This document shows, in pieces, positions 42,854 to 54,100 of a stretch of 64,000 nt of DNA. The stretch comes from Acanthaster planci (lineage: Eukaryota; Echinodermata; Asteroidea; Valvatida; Acanthasteridae), in contig NW_019091359.1 in assembly GCF_001949145.1 (NCBI RefSeq), forward strand, positions 2,288,158 to 2,352,157. Direction: 5' to 3'. How positions within the stretch are numbered: the first letter of the stretch is position 1; each line of letters begins with the position of its first letter. Under the pieces are notes generated by a model, which saw only the letters and a list, made by a program, of their open reading frames with translations, made no database searches and was not told the DNA's origin. The translations under genes were made by a program, and so were the position numbers.

Positions 42854-45115
42854 GGTATGGGACGTCTTACAGTAGTTTCATCATCAAAGAACAAGAAAAC
42901 GGTTTAGTAACCACAGCTTTGTTATACGACACAAGCCTCGTTTTCACGTTGCCGAGTCATGAGTGTGTACCATTACATATACTGTGAAATTATAAATTAT
43001 ATGGCTCGATGTTTTCTGTACACGTGTCCTATTACACACACTCCCGACGTTTGACCTCAGCCAGGCGACGCTCTCACCTCTCATACAATTACGGGTCACC
43101 ACAGCCGAGTTGTGTTTCCAATGGTCAACCAGCGAGCTACCATACATTTTTCTTTCCGTCTTGTGCATGTACAGGTACATAATTCTGAGCAAACACCACC
43201 TGGTGAACTAATTTTCCCTGAAAACAAATCGCACAAAACCGTCCTCTGCCCCGTTTAAAACAAACTTTCCTTGCTCCACGCTTCCGATGTCATAAATGTA
43301 AATTACCTTTCACAGCAGACGCTAGGCCCTACTCCTCGTTTTTTTCTCAAATAATTGTTCGACTTTCATAAAGTTTAAAGCAAATGCTTTAAGTGCTACC
43401 TAGACGTATAACCTTTAATCGTCGTCAATGGATCAATGCATTACATGTAGAGGACATGCATGTTGTCCGTAACATGCACGCAACTTCCCTCGCTGGCTTA
43501 AATGAAATCTCACCCTTTTCCACGATTCTTTAGCCTTATAGCCCATTTTTTTTCAATTTCCCGGTCTGTATTACTTTATTTGAACTTGTGTAAGAACGCT
43601 CTATAAATGCCCGATTCCTCATTATTATTATTACTAGTTTGACGAAACTAGAACCATTGATGTGCACAATATATATATATATATTTGAAATATTGAAATA
43701 TTTTGGGAACAGCATTAAGGTTTACGACAAACACAAAGCCTCTCGACAACAAACGCGCCGATGAAACAAAATGCACACGTTAGCAACCGATCTTGGAAAC
43801 GTTAAAAGTTTGTGTATAGTTCTACATAAATACTTTAGTCAAACGCACATCTGTCAACTCAACCAAACACTGGAAATGTTTAAAACAGATGCACACTGCA
43901 AAATCTAGACAGTAACAAGCTATCTAGCGCTTTTATCTTGAAAAGTATTTCTGATACTAACGAAACTGGCAATTAAGAAAAACATAAAATTGCTTTTGTT
44001 TAGAGTATAGTAAGGCATTTCCTTGAATGACAAAAACTGTACACTAAACAAATGGACAGTTCCAGGCATGGGAAATATTAAGAAAATTGCTGGCAGTAAC
44101 TAAAAAAAAAGCCTTTCGGAAGTTTCCTCTCGCGTTGTCAAAATTCACAAATCTAGCTTGTGACGTCCAGATCGAAAGGTTTTCACAAACTCTGCGTGTG
44201 AAATAGTCTGTGGTACCTCAAAGTGAGACAGCGGATTTGTTTATCCTCGCGATTATCACAATGCTTAAAATCCCTATTCAAGAACTTATATTCACTTGAA
44301 ATATTCATTGGTCTCCTTTGTATAAAATCAAAATTGACGTGACTGTCATGAACATGTGGATGAATTGAAACTAGACTTTCAGCAGAGATGGCAGCACTCA
44401 GCTCCATACTGCTCAGAGAGCTGACATGTCTTACAAGGAATGTTTATGGGCTAGGTGAGACGGCCTGCAGGGATGATTGGCGCACTTTATGCTCTAGTGT
44501 GCCGGTGAATTTGTGCAGTTTATCAAGAAATGGACGCCGGATATAACTGAGTACAGCGAGCCACACAATAAGATTTGAGTTATCTGGGGAAAGATGTATT
44601 TGATCGAAGCACATTCACAATTAACAACTGTAAAATAATCAAGACAGAAAGTTATAATTATTTGAACAAAAACACACTTTTCTCACTGAGCTATGTAAAA
44701 AAGCCTAAAGAACAGAAATACAATGCAGTAGGGAAATCTGTCCTGAACCAGGCAATAAGAGAGTCTCACTAGTGACTCTAAAATGTGGATATAATGCCAA
44801 CCTCATAAATACATTCACAATTTGTCTTAAGTGATAAGGTACAAAGTCACCTTATCTGAAGCAATCTTGAATACACACAAGTTGATCATTGTCAAGTCGT
44901 AGGGTCATCACAAAAATCTCATATTCAAATGCAGAAATGCATTACAGTTATACAACATTTAAAGCATTTGTGAAAAAGAACAGGGAAAAGGTCAGTACGT
45001 GTGTTAAAAAAAATCACTAAAAATGATTAGTCTTGTTCCCAATGTTTCAACGATTATAAAACACTTTTTTAAATCCAACATTATCACAGTGTCTTTCTAG
45101 GAAGATAAACAAACA
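42854..45115. other. Intergenic region left of CHCHD4
   Basis: AT-rich, with a (TA)n run at about 43671-43685 and one further candidate exon (44388-44454). Nothing else is supported. Confidence 0.5.
44388..44454 (+). CDS. Candidate first coding exon with mitochondrial-presequence character
   Basis: The ATG in AGAGATGG starts 22 codons, MAALSSILLRELTCLTRNVY-GL, ending at a CTAG|GTGAGA donor in phase 1. The Leu/Arg/Ser-rich, acid-poor sequence resembles a mitochondrial targeting peptide. No continuation is found, so it remains a candidate only. Confidence 0.25.
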
Positions 45116-48100
45116 TCAAGATTTGCTTTCTCCCTTCACATAGACTGCATCTTGACTACCTTCTGAGGATGCTCCCGTGGTTGCCTGGACAACCACATCT
45201 TCATTGTTCAGGACAGCACTTGTTACATTGGCATTAGAATCTCTGTCCAAATCCGATGGAGCCGCTACTTCTTTACTTTCACTGATGTGGTGGACTCCAT
45301 CTTCGGCCGTATCTTGGCCCGCCTCCTCTGCCTCTTTCACCATCTCCCTCTCCTTGTCCTCACCGACAGGGTACAGCTCTGGGTACTGCACCATGCACTC
45401 CTGCATGGTGCGGAAGCTGTCAATGCAGTCTGATCCTTTAGGGTCGGCCTCGCTGTAATGGAAACAGGAGAATGCCTCGCGGAATTCCACCCCACAGGGC
45501 CCGCTGGCCATGCCCCCTAAGCATGGGCAGTTCCAATTGATGTCACCGTTTGGAAGGATAAGACCTAAACAACATAAAAACATCCCAAAATAGCATTTTA
45601 ATTGCAGATTACAGGTGCTTGTTGCTACTGAGGTAGTTTCTGTGAGCGCCAATATAATTAAACTCCTCAAAATGAACAACTACAAGGAATATACATGTAC
45701 ATGTACCGGTAGTTTGGTATTCTTTATCCAACCAAACAATGAATTAACTGCAGTGATGTCTTCACAATTTAGCTCAAGTCCAGCTTGAGGCTAACTTGGG
45801 ACTGCAGACCGCTCACAGATAACACTGAAGACTGAATACGTCAGCTACTTTGCTGCTTTTAATAGTCACATGGACTGGTCTTCTCAAGGAGATACGTGTA
45901 TGTCTGACACAAACACAGTTAGCCAAATACAATTAAAACAAGGCCCTCGTGGTGGATTTTACCAACAATTCTAACAAGTTACGGTATGCGATCAGATGTA
46001 TACCAGTAAAATTGATGACCACCTAAGTCATGTATGTGATCTTCTTTGGAGGGTCTCTTTTACAGTATGATGTGTCAGGAAACAAGTTTACAAAAGGGCA
46101 CTTCAATTTCGGTCTAGACGGCAAAAGGGGGAAAAATGTGTGACATTTGGAATCATCATACTTTCAAGAATAAAAACAACTCACTGCAACTTACTTTGAT
46201 TTATGAAGTATCTATTTTGTTGTTGGTTGAGTTGGGGGCATAATTCCTCAAGTTTTGTACCTGTCTCAAAACAGTTGCCACCATTCCCTTAGTTGATAGA
46301 TCATTAGGAATCAAATGCATTTGACTTACAACTTCGAGGTTTTTCTTGATATCATGCGGCTGCATTAATCTCTTAGGATGTAAGGTCTTTCCATCAAACA
46401 ACCTGTTTATAATTTTATGAATCTTCATGTCATGCATGTGGGAATTTGCAATTCCAACTTGTATGAGATGAGCTTCCAATCCTTGGATGTAACTTTTGTT
46501 ATTTGAAAGATGATTTTTAACGATTGGAGTTGGAGTCAGTCGTTGTGTCAAAGGTACAACCACCATACTTATGATGCAGCTCCTCTTCAGTGGGAGACCA
46601 TGTCAAGTTACATGTATATGATCATGTTGCCCGACACTTTGATTTACATCGGCCCTGTCTAATCCACAGATTGGCAATTTGTCTAAAAAAAAGCAAGTGA
46701 TTCAATCCGATCCTGAGATTTAGTACAATGTGGCAATTTTCCAACTTCAAAGTTGGCATCTTGCATGTATTGTCCTGCAAACCTGCAATTAATTCACATT
46801 TAAATTGTGCATGTCCACAAGATCAAAACACACTAAAACTGTTACAACACAAAAGGTTGGAGTGCTGGTTCACAGACTTGTCAACTTCTCAGAATGTACT
46901 GTACACGTACATGAACTGCTAAAAAATGGCCTTTCTATGGCAGGCTGCATGTTGTGCACTATCCTGTGAATTGCTTGTACAAACCACTCTCACATTGTCT
47001 ACTGTCCTTACAGTATGGCTGGCCAAAGTTTGCAGAAATATCATCCTTGGTTGATGTAAGATTTCACCTCAAATTTTATATGTGCATTACTTTTGAACAG
47101 GGTGGTGTTTTTATTCAGTATTAAGTAGTAGTGTTTTAAAACTTGGGCATTTTGATATCTAGGATGTTTTAAACTCAATGAATTATTCTTGTGAATCTCG
47201 ACTGACCCAAGGGGGCACAGGGACTGCACTGTACCGGGTTTGTCTGATGTCTTACCTTCTCCTTCTTCGTCATCTTCCTCATTGACCAGATCTTTCACAC
47301 TCTTCGTTTGAATTGGCTCATCTTGATCCTCTTTGGTCAAAAATATGACCCTGTCTTTTCCTGATAAAGAAAAACCACAGATTGTCACAACAAATGCAGA
47401 ACAGCTAGAATGAGAGGTAACAAACTTTGAAAAAAAGCCAGTGTTGTATTTAATCCCTAGTTGGTAGAAATAGCTACTGGGGAAGATGCTGTTCTTTTTT
47501 CTTTACCTGTTAACTTTCGCAATTTTTTTTCCGGCCATTTTTTAATGAAAAGTTAACACAAGCTTAAGCCAGAAGAAACAAAGTGGGTTTATCAATTAAA
47601 TATGATTGGTGTGGTTTTTGTGGATTTCTTTGCAAGCAGTAACATAGCTGGGAGGGCCTGGGGGCTGGGGGCCCACCCCTATCAATAAAAAATTGTCCCC
47701 AGCGGAAATTACGTGTATGATGTATGGACATGATGGAAGAAGTCAGGCATCAGGGCTACCCCAGAACTGTGGGGTCCGCCCGGAATCTGTCATGTGGGAG
47801 CGGGGCGGACGTCGGACGGACCCCACAGTTCTGGGGGTAACGGTAGCATCAGGCATGTCAGGGCATGGCGGTAGTCGGGTACCTACTGTAGATATCGCCT
47901 CTCTCAGCAAACATGGCAAATGAGTCCTTGCTCCTGTTACGCCCCAACTATAGCATAAGTCCCAACTATGGGACAGTCCCAACTGTAGTGCTGCAGTTGG
48001 GCTGGCCCAACTATTGTTGACCAATGTCTGTGGAAAATGTCTCAACATTATCCAAGCCAATGTGTCTCACATGCACACTTGACACAATTCATCTAATGTG

Positions 48101-48373
48101 GCACTTCATCTGTTCATCTAGCCCTAATGAATAATGAAATGACATTTGTGAACAATATGGCTTTGGCAAATACTGGGCACATCATGCACGCAGGACCTCT
48201 CTGCTATAGTTGGGCCGGCCCAACGTAGCACTCTAGTTTGGACGGGCCCAACTATAGTGGGGACTGATGCTATAGTTGGGGCGTAACACTCCGGCTAAGT
48301 TACAACTTAGGTCCCTAGGGGCCCTACATTTACAGACACGACAGAACTTACCTTCCTGTCTACAGTAAGACAT
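45116..48373 (-). CDS. CHCHD4: CHCHD4 / MIA40, intermembrane-space import oxidoreductase
   Basis: Three exons: 48352-48373 (MSYCRQE), 47256-47360, 45116-45564. Phases close to 191 residues. The start [19 protein letters not shown] and the core [18 protein letters not shown] then MASGPCG match the family. The redox CPC motif is followed by twin CX9C motifs ([11 protein letters not shown] and [11 protein letters not shown]) and [13 protein letters not shown] between them. Known role: receives cysteine-rich precursors in the mitochondrial intermembrane space, oxidises them with ALR/GFER and binds AIF. Oddity: about 85 residues follow the last CX9C, rich in Glu/Asp/Ser/Val; human CHCHD4 is 142 aa, so the acidic tail is much longer here. 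Both introns contain repeats; intron 2 also contains an unexplained 121-codon frame. Confidence 0.95.
46201..46566 (-). CDS. Unrecognised ORF inside CHCHD4 intron 2
   Basis: 121 codons, starting [20 protein letters not shown] and containing [20 protein letters not shown] and [20 protein letters not shown]. It is unusually long for this AT-rich intron and has balanced, protein-like composition, but I cannot assign a family. An overlapping frame just upstream reads [14 protein letters not shown]. This may be a decayed mobile-element or retro-derived fragment. Confidence 0.25.
   Translation of the reverse strand: MVVVPLTQRLTPTPIVKNHLSNNKSYIQGLEAHLIQVGIANSHMHDMKIHKIINRLFDGKTLHPKRLMQPHDIKKNLEVVSQMHLIPNDLSTKGMVATVLRQVQNLRNYAPNSTNNKIDTS
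47755..47841. repeat. Palindromic element, CCCCAGAACTGTGGGG family (CHCHD4 intron 1)
   Basis: The left arm TACCCCAGAACTGTGGGGTC then CG and right arm CGGACCCCACAGTTCTGGGG then GTA are near-perfect inverted copies with a ~40-bp GC-rich loop. Confidence 0.8.
47935..48288. mobile_element. 354-bp foldback DNA element with 4-bp target duplication (CHCHD4 intron 1)
   Basis: Ends are TGTTACGCCCCAACTATAGC and its complement GCTATAGTTGGGGCGTAACA. The arms of ~80 bp pair through GCCCAACTAT-type blocks. CTCC flanks both sides (47931-47934, 48289-48292), the expected target-site duplication. No ORF is present, so it is a non-autonomous element. Confidence 0.85.
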
Positions 48374-48439
48374 TTTCAACCACGCTGCTTGCCCCTATTT
48401 TTGAATATTAATAAAGAAGAGTATGTTCTTGTCATTCGG

Positions 48440-48625
48440 TTAATTTCTGCATTGCGCTGACAGGCGATCACACACCACGCGTTACGACGTACCGCGCCGG
48501 TACGGTAGGCCTAGGCGGTCGGTCGAATAGCGCCGCGATCGTTAGCGGCGCAAAAACCACGCGTGATGTAATCCACGTGCGAGGTCAAAATGAACTTCCC
48601 TCAGTCTCCTCGTGTACGGTATCCG
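48440..48625 (-). promoter_or_regulatory. CpG-rich candidate promoter of CHCHD4
   Basis: Just upstream of the CHCHD4 ATG (48373), with dense CpG including GTACCGCGCCGGTACGG and ATAGCGCCGCGATCGTTAGC. No TATA box is placed with confidence. Confidence 0.45.
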
Positions 48626-49919
48626 TGCCGCGCGTGCAAATGCTGTCAGAAGGGATTTTAAAAAGTAACATCAATCAGGGAGGGGTCACTTGAAACCATT
48701 TAAGGAAAACATTGCGTACATACCACTGCTTCCAATCAAGCCCGGCTGCTGTTGTATGTAGTGGTCAAAACATTCTCAATGGCGTTGGCACGTACATGTT
48801 CATGTACCTCCAAACGTAAGTTCACAAGTCCCCACCCTTTTGGAACATTTGAAAGTACAAGCTTCCACCCCGCCCGGACGCCAGTCATACTCAGCACTGC
48901 CAGGTGCTACATTAACGTTGTTGAAAAGTTGTTTCTTGTTTTCCATTCCTTTTCATGGGCCTTTGAAAGAAAGCAAAGTGCCAGTTCTGGTTTTTGTTTT
49001 TGAGTCATATAAAGGAAAAAATCACCGGCGTACCACCTAGCCCCTAAAGACGTACTGTTTATTTCGTTTTCCTGGTGGCGGCATTTTTAGCCTGGGGTGG
49101 AATTTGGAAATAACTTTATGCACTCAGTTATGGCTTTTCTGAGGGGTGAGACTAAATTACACGTGGAAAAGAAGTAAATTAGTTCACATTTAGTCTTCAA
49201 AATTGCTCTTTTCTTATTTTTTTTTTGTATAAAATTAACTTACTTTGTTGGGTTTATAGAGATGGCACCTAATCGCATCTCCCCTGAATCGCCAATGGAC
49301 TAGGACTGGTACGCACTCAGGAACGGTTGTTTCACAGTATTTTAGGAGATAATTTTTCTAGTGGCAATTAGAACTTAATAAGCCGTAATTTCTGCAGATT
49401 TCTTGTTCATTACTATAAAAATCAACTACCCAGTTTGTGTCACTGTGAATTACAATTGATCAGTGCCTTTGGCATACTGCCAAGTTTACTTACAACATTT
49501 TGAAAAATAATTTTTCAACTGAGAATACTTCTTAGGTGAGTTGGAAAGAAAGTAATCGGTATCTTTATTATCAAATAAACAGGCTATATTTTTCTCCCCC
49601 ATAATAGTGTTTGATGAGCCCGAACGAGCATTTGCTCTTGAATTTGCCCTCCCCCCCGACACCAAAGCTGGATACGGTGGACAAAACTGATCCCCGTACC
49701 CGCAGAAATTCTTGGATCGGTCCCTGTTTCATGATATCCCCCCACCCACTTTCAAAATGCCACAGACTGAGGACCTCAAGTAAACTCAGGTCCTCAAAGG
49801 TTACCCCCGATACCGTGAGTATTAAGTTGTAAAGAACACGCGACGGGCCCGCTGTTTGCATCCGATGACGGGAGTCCGATGACCTCCTATCCTGCTTACT
49901 AATGCAAACTTCTTACTAC

Positions 49920-49995
49920 CGCCCTCGACTAGCTCGGTGGTACTATTAGACCACTCGGAGCTCGAGGTCGGTGGTTCCGATCGACAAACGACATG
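49920..49995 (+). repeat. Possible tRNA-derived (SINE head) sequence
   Basis: TAGCTCGGTGGTA resembles an RNA polymerase III A box, and GGTGGTTCCGATC ~45 nt downstream resembles a degraded B box, with tRNA-like spacing. The acceptor and D stems do not pair properly, so it is not a functional tRNA. Confidence 0.3.
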
Positions 49996-50206
49996 CAGTG
50001 GTGTAAAATTATTTTGTCACTGTGACCTGAACCAAACACATCGACTGTTTTCAGTTTGATAATGTCCTTCATTTGAATTCATTTCTCAGAGAATACAGAC
50101 ATATGGTACAAAGCCAAGTGAAGCAACAGACTTAAACAACATTTGTTAACAACTCTAAAGGAGGCTCTTAAAGCGAATTCAATCACTGTCGAGAGGGTCT
50201 CCTCAG

Positions 50207-51186
50207 TAAAATGTCAACAAAATAATACAAAAACACACTGAAATCACATACAGAGATTTATACACACAAAACACAGAATTAATCAAATCAGTTTGTCATT
50301 ATGGTACGGATACATATAAACAACTTTGTCTTCTGGCACAATGAAACAAAATAATGAGACTTATTATAAACCGACTTTTTATAATACCAATAGGAGCATT
50401 ACTGGGACTAAAGCCGCCAACTTCTCCGACAATCATTCGACACTAGTCACCGTCACCGTCACTGCATGCACAAGCGCAGCACTGTACTGCAAAAGAGACT
50501 CGTAAAGTTTAAGGTTAAACTTTATTTTAAAAAACTATGCACAACATTCATAAAATTCTAAAACATTTGCACTATTAATGTCCAATTGTTTAATTTTTAT
50601 ACCATTTCTAATTTTATTTGTAGCCGATGGTCTTTTAATAGATTTATTTTTACCAGAAATTAGAGCTAAAATAAAAGAGATAATGCACGAGGACGAGAGC
50701 CAATCAATTCCAACATCATGAACATGGCAGCTTCAAGGGAAAGTTCAACTTCAAGCGGTCGTGAAACCGTAGTAAACATTGGAAATGGAAACGTATCTCC
50801 TACAGTCCCGTCCAAAACAGGTGCGATTTTTTAACTAAGGGCGGAAATAACTTAGCTAATTCTTACTAAGTGCGAGAGTTGGCAGTGTCGTGGACACTCG
50901 AGGTTTCATATTGAATGATGTGTGATTTATTTAATGTGCCTCGCCCGTGTACGTACATGTACCTCCACTTTCACTGATTCACACTCATGGGCGTCTGTAT
51001 TAAAGTTATTAAAAGACTGGAGTAGGCTTGCGTGCGTCGTTGCACCAGACCGAGCGGGACAGTTTTTTGGGGGAGGGGTAGCTTCTTCGGGGTTCATTAC
51101 CTTTAACACCCTGTTCCTATTATAAAATAGGCCTAGGCCTAACTTAAATATAAGGAAGGGAACAAATTCTACTTTTTTGAAACAAC
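50207..51186. repeat. Duplicated ~980-bp block, copy 1 (probable haplotype duplicate)
   Basis: It is nearly identical to 51188-52161, with a few substitutions and small indels: a 10-bp segment around 50411-50420 is missing in copy 2, and the T run after the exon 1 donor is longer in copy 2. It carries SLC35A2 exon 1 at 50718-50820. The copies abut at a single N (51187). Confidence 0.93.
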
Positions 51187-54100
51187 NTAAAATGTCAACA
51201 AAATAATACAAAAACACACTGAAATCACATACAGAGATTTATACACACAAAACACAGAATTAATCAAATCAGCTTGTCATTATGGTACGGATACATATAA
51301 ACAACTTTGTCTTCTGGCACAATGAAACAAAATAATGAGACTTATTATAAACCGACTTTTTATGATACCAATAGAAGCATTACTGGGCCAACTTCTCCGA
51401 CAATCGTTCGACACTGTCACCGTCACGTCACTGCATGCACAAGCGCAGCACTGTACTGCAAAAGAGACTCGTAAAGTTTAAGGTTAAACTTTATTTTAAA
51501 AAACTATGTACAACATTCATAAAATTCTAAAACATTTGCACTTTTAATGTCCAATTGTTTAATTTTTATATCATTTTCAATTTTATCTGTAGCCGATGGT
51601 CTTTTAATAGATTTATTTTTACCAGAAATTAGAGCTAAAATAAAAGAGATAATGCACGAGGACGAGAGCCAATCAATTCCAACATCATGAACATGGCAGC
51701 TTCAAGGGAAAGTTCAACTTCAAGCGGTCGTGAAACCGTAGTAAACATTGGAAATGGAAACGTATCTCCTACAGTCCCGTCCAAAACAGGTGCGATTTTT
51801 TTTAACTAAGGGCGGAAATAACTTATCTAATTCTTACTAAGTGTGAGAGTTGGCAGTGTCGTGGACACTCGAGGTTTCATATTGAATGATGTGTGATTTA
51901 TTTAATGTGCCTCGCCCGTGTACGTACATGCACGTACCTCCACTTTCACTGGTTCACTCTCATGGGCGTCTGTATTAAAATTATAAAAAGACTGGAGTAG
52001 GCTTGCGTGCGTTGTTGCACCAGACCGAGCGGGACAGTTTTTTGGGGGAGGGGTAGCTTCTTCGGGGTTCATTACCTTTAACACCCTGTTCCTATTATAA
52101 AATAGGCCGAGGCCTAACTTTAAATATAAGGAAGGGAACAAATTCTACTTTTTGAAACAACTTCATGAACTTATCTAAACAAGCATGACAAGTTGTTGGT
52201 GATGTCCTCTTTCATATTACTAATAAAAGAGAACAGGGCTTGTGGTTTTTTTGAAGGAAGATTTTGGGTAAAACTGCAGCATACATGTACATGACCGCTG
52301 ACAACAATAAATAAGTGAATGTAATCTGGTTCCTTGACTTGTATGGAGATTTGTTTTGATGAATCCAAAATGCCTGAGTCGGGTAACCAGATGAAAAACA
52401 AAATGGCGTGATTCAACTCAGTGGTTGTCTTTTGCCAAACTTGGGTTAAAAATTTGACGTTTTGTCACTTAAATATCAAAATTTACCTCAACTAGGACTA
52501 TCGGAATTGACTAATGATTCCTTAATTAAGGTCAAAATGTTTGTTTGACAAAGTGGACTTCGTTTCCTTATACGAACAGGGTGCTAATGGTAATGAAAAC
52601 CACTTCTTCGAGGATATCAATGGGTATGATCATTGAGGAAGTTGCTTCCTTAACAGTAAGGTGCTAAATGTACTCCGTAGACTTTACTGCACTCCTCCTT
52701 CTTGATGGTTCCGCATGCTATGGAATTTGAAAGCTGCCCAGTTGGAGTACCAGATGAAACCTCCATTTGCGCTTTCTGAAGCGAACTTACCCCTAAATAC
52801 CCTATGATAATAGCTAACCTATATGGAACTACCCGGCATGATTGTATTTTGTAGCATTTAACCTATATTCTCGGCAAAAAATGAGGTTTTTTTCTACAAT
52901 CCTTACCTCTCATTCTCCCACGATCTGCACACATCTGCGTTCTCTGTCGCCGTACGTCACATGACAAAAACAGGCGCAACGTATTTGCGTAATGAACATA
53001 CATGTTGCATTGGATAATAGATACCAGTCCCATAATTCCGACTCCTCCCACTACGATTATGCATAGAGACGTCTGGGAAATCTGTGGTCAGGGAACAACA
53101 CTAATCACATGTCGGCTCAACCATTTTACAAGTGGGAGGAGGGGTCGACGATGTCAGGACGTGTGATACATGCTGTGTTGTCAAGCTAGCTGGTTACACA
53201 TTTAAAATGTTTGAGAAGTATGTATTTCAGGGAGTGAAAATATTTTGTACAGATATGGTTGTGAAGTTGTGAGACAAAGTTTATTTATTGCAAAATGGTC
53301 GAGCCGATAAGTGATTAGTGTGGTTCCCTGACCACAGTTTCATCTGGTTCTCCAACTGGGCAGCTTTCAAAAATGCCATATAGCATGGGAATCATCCAAA
53401 AGGTGGAGTGCAGTAAGGTCTATGGAGTAGTACCTTACTATTCAGGAAGTAGGAGGAAGATACACAATCTTCAGTGATGATCATAATCGTGGAAGTGTTT
53501 TGTTATAATTTTAGTTTTAACCTGTTAACATGTTTAAGTTTGCAATATAGGCCGGGGCGGACATTCAACAATGTCCAAGGCATTTGCAAAATTGCGGGTA
53601 GCAACCACACCGCGCCAATGAAAACAACTGTGACGTACGCGCGCATACATACTGATCAAAGAAAACTTTGAGTAGCAATGGTAGCCTGATCCTCTGACTG
53701 GCTGGTTCGCGCACGTTGCCGTGGTCGCAGTTGTTTTCACTGGCGCGGTGTGGTTGCTACCCACCATTTTGTAAAAGACCTGGATGCCCGCCCCAGACTA
53801 TAGAGCTGAAGAGCATACTCCAACGAAGGAAAGAGTTCCATGTACGGACGCCAATATTTTTTGCCTACAGTGACCCATTAGTCGCCAGAAAGCAAAAATA
53901 TGTCCAGAAAAGTTCAATTTAGGAGGGAAAATACTAAGTTATTTACTTAGAAAACACTTTTTTCAGGCCAATCTCATAGGGTTTGTGCACAGGGTGTCAA
54001 GCGGCATCCGTATATATACATGTATGGAATTTTTTCCCCTAGGAAAATTATGGTTTGCCCATATTGGACATTTTGTCACGTCAGCAAGGCCAATATTACA

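Larger units (their letters stand above)
48374..50717. other. Divergent spacer between CHCHD4 (-) and SLC35A2-like (+)
   Basis: It holds the CHCHD4 promoter, a possible tRNA-like element near 49920 and the left part of the first copy of the ~975-bp duplication. No other exon is seen. Confidence 0.55.

Noticed and set aside
50927-52141. Minus-strand frame found in both duplicated blocks ([18 protein letters not shown])
   Set aside because: Its presence twice reflects the block duplication, not independent conservation; no family resemblance and no splice support.
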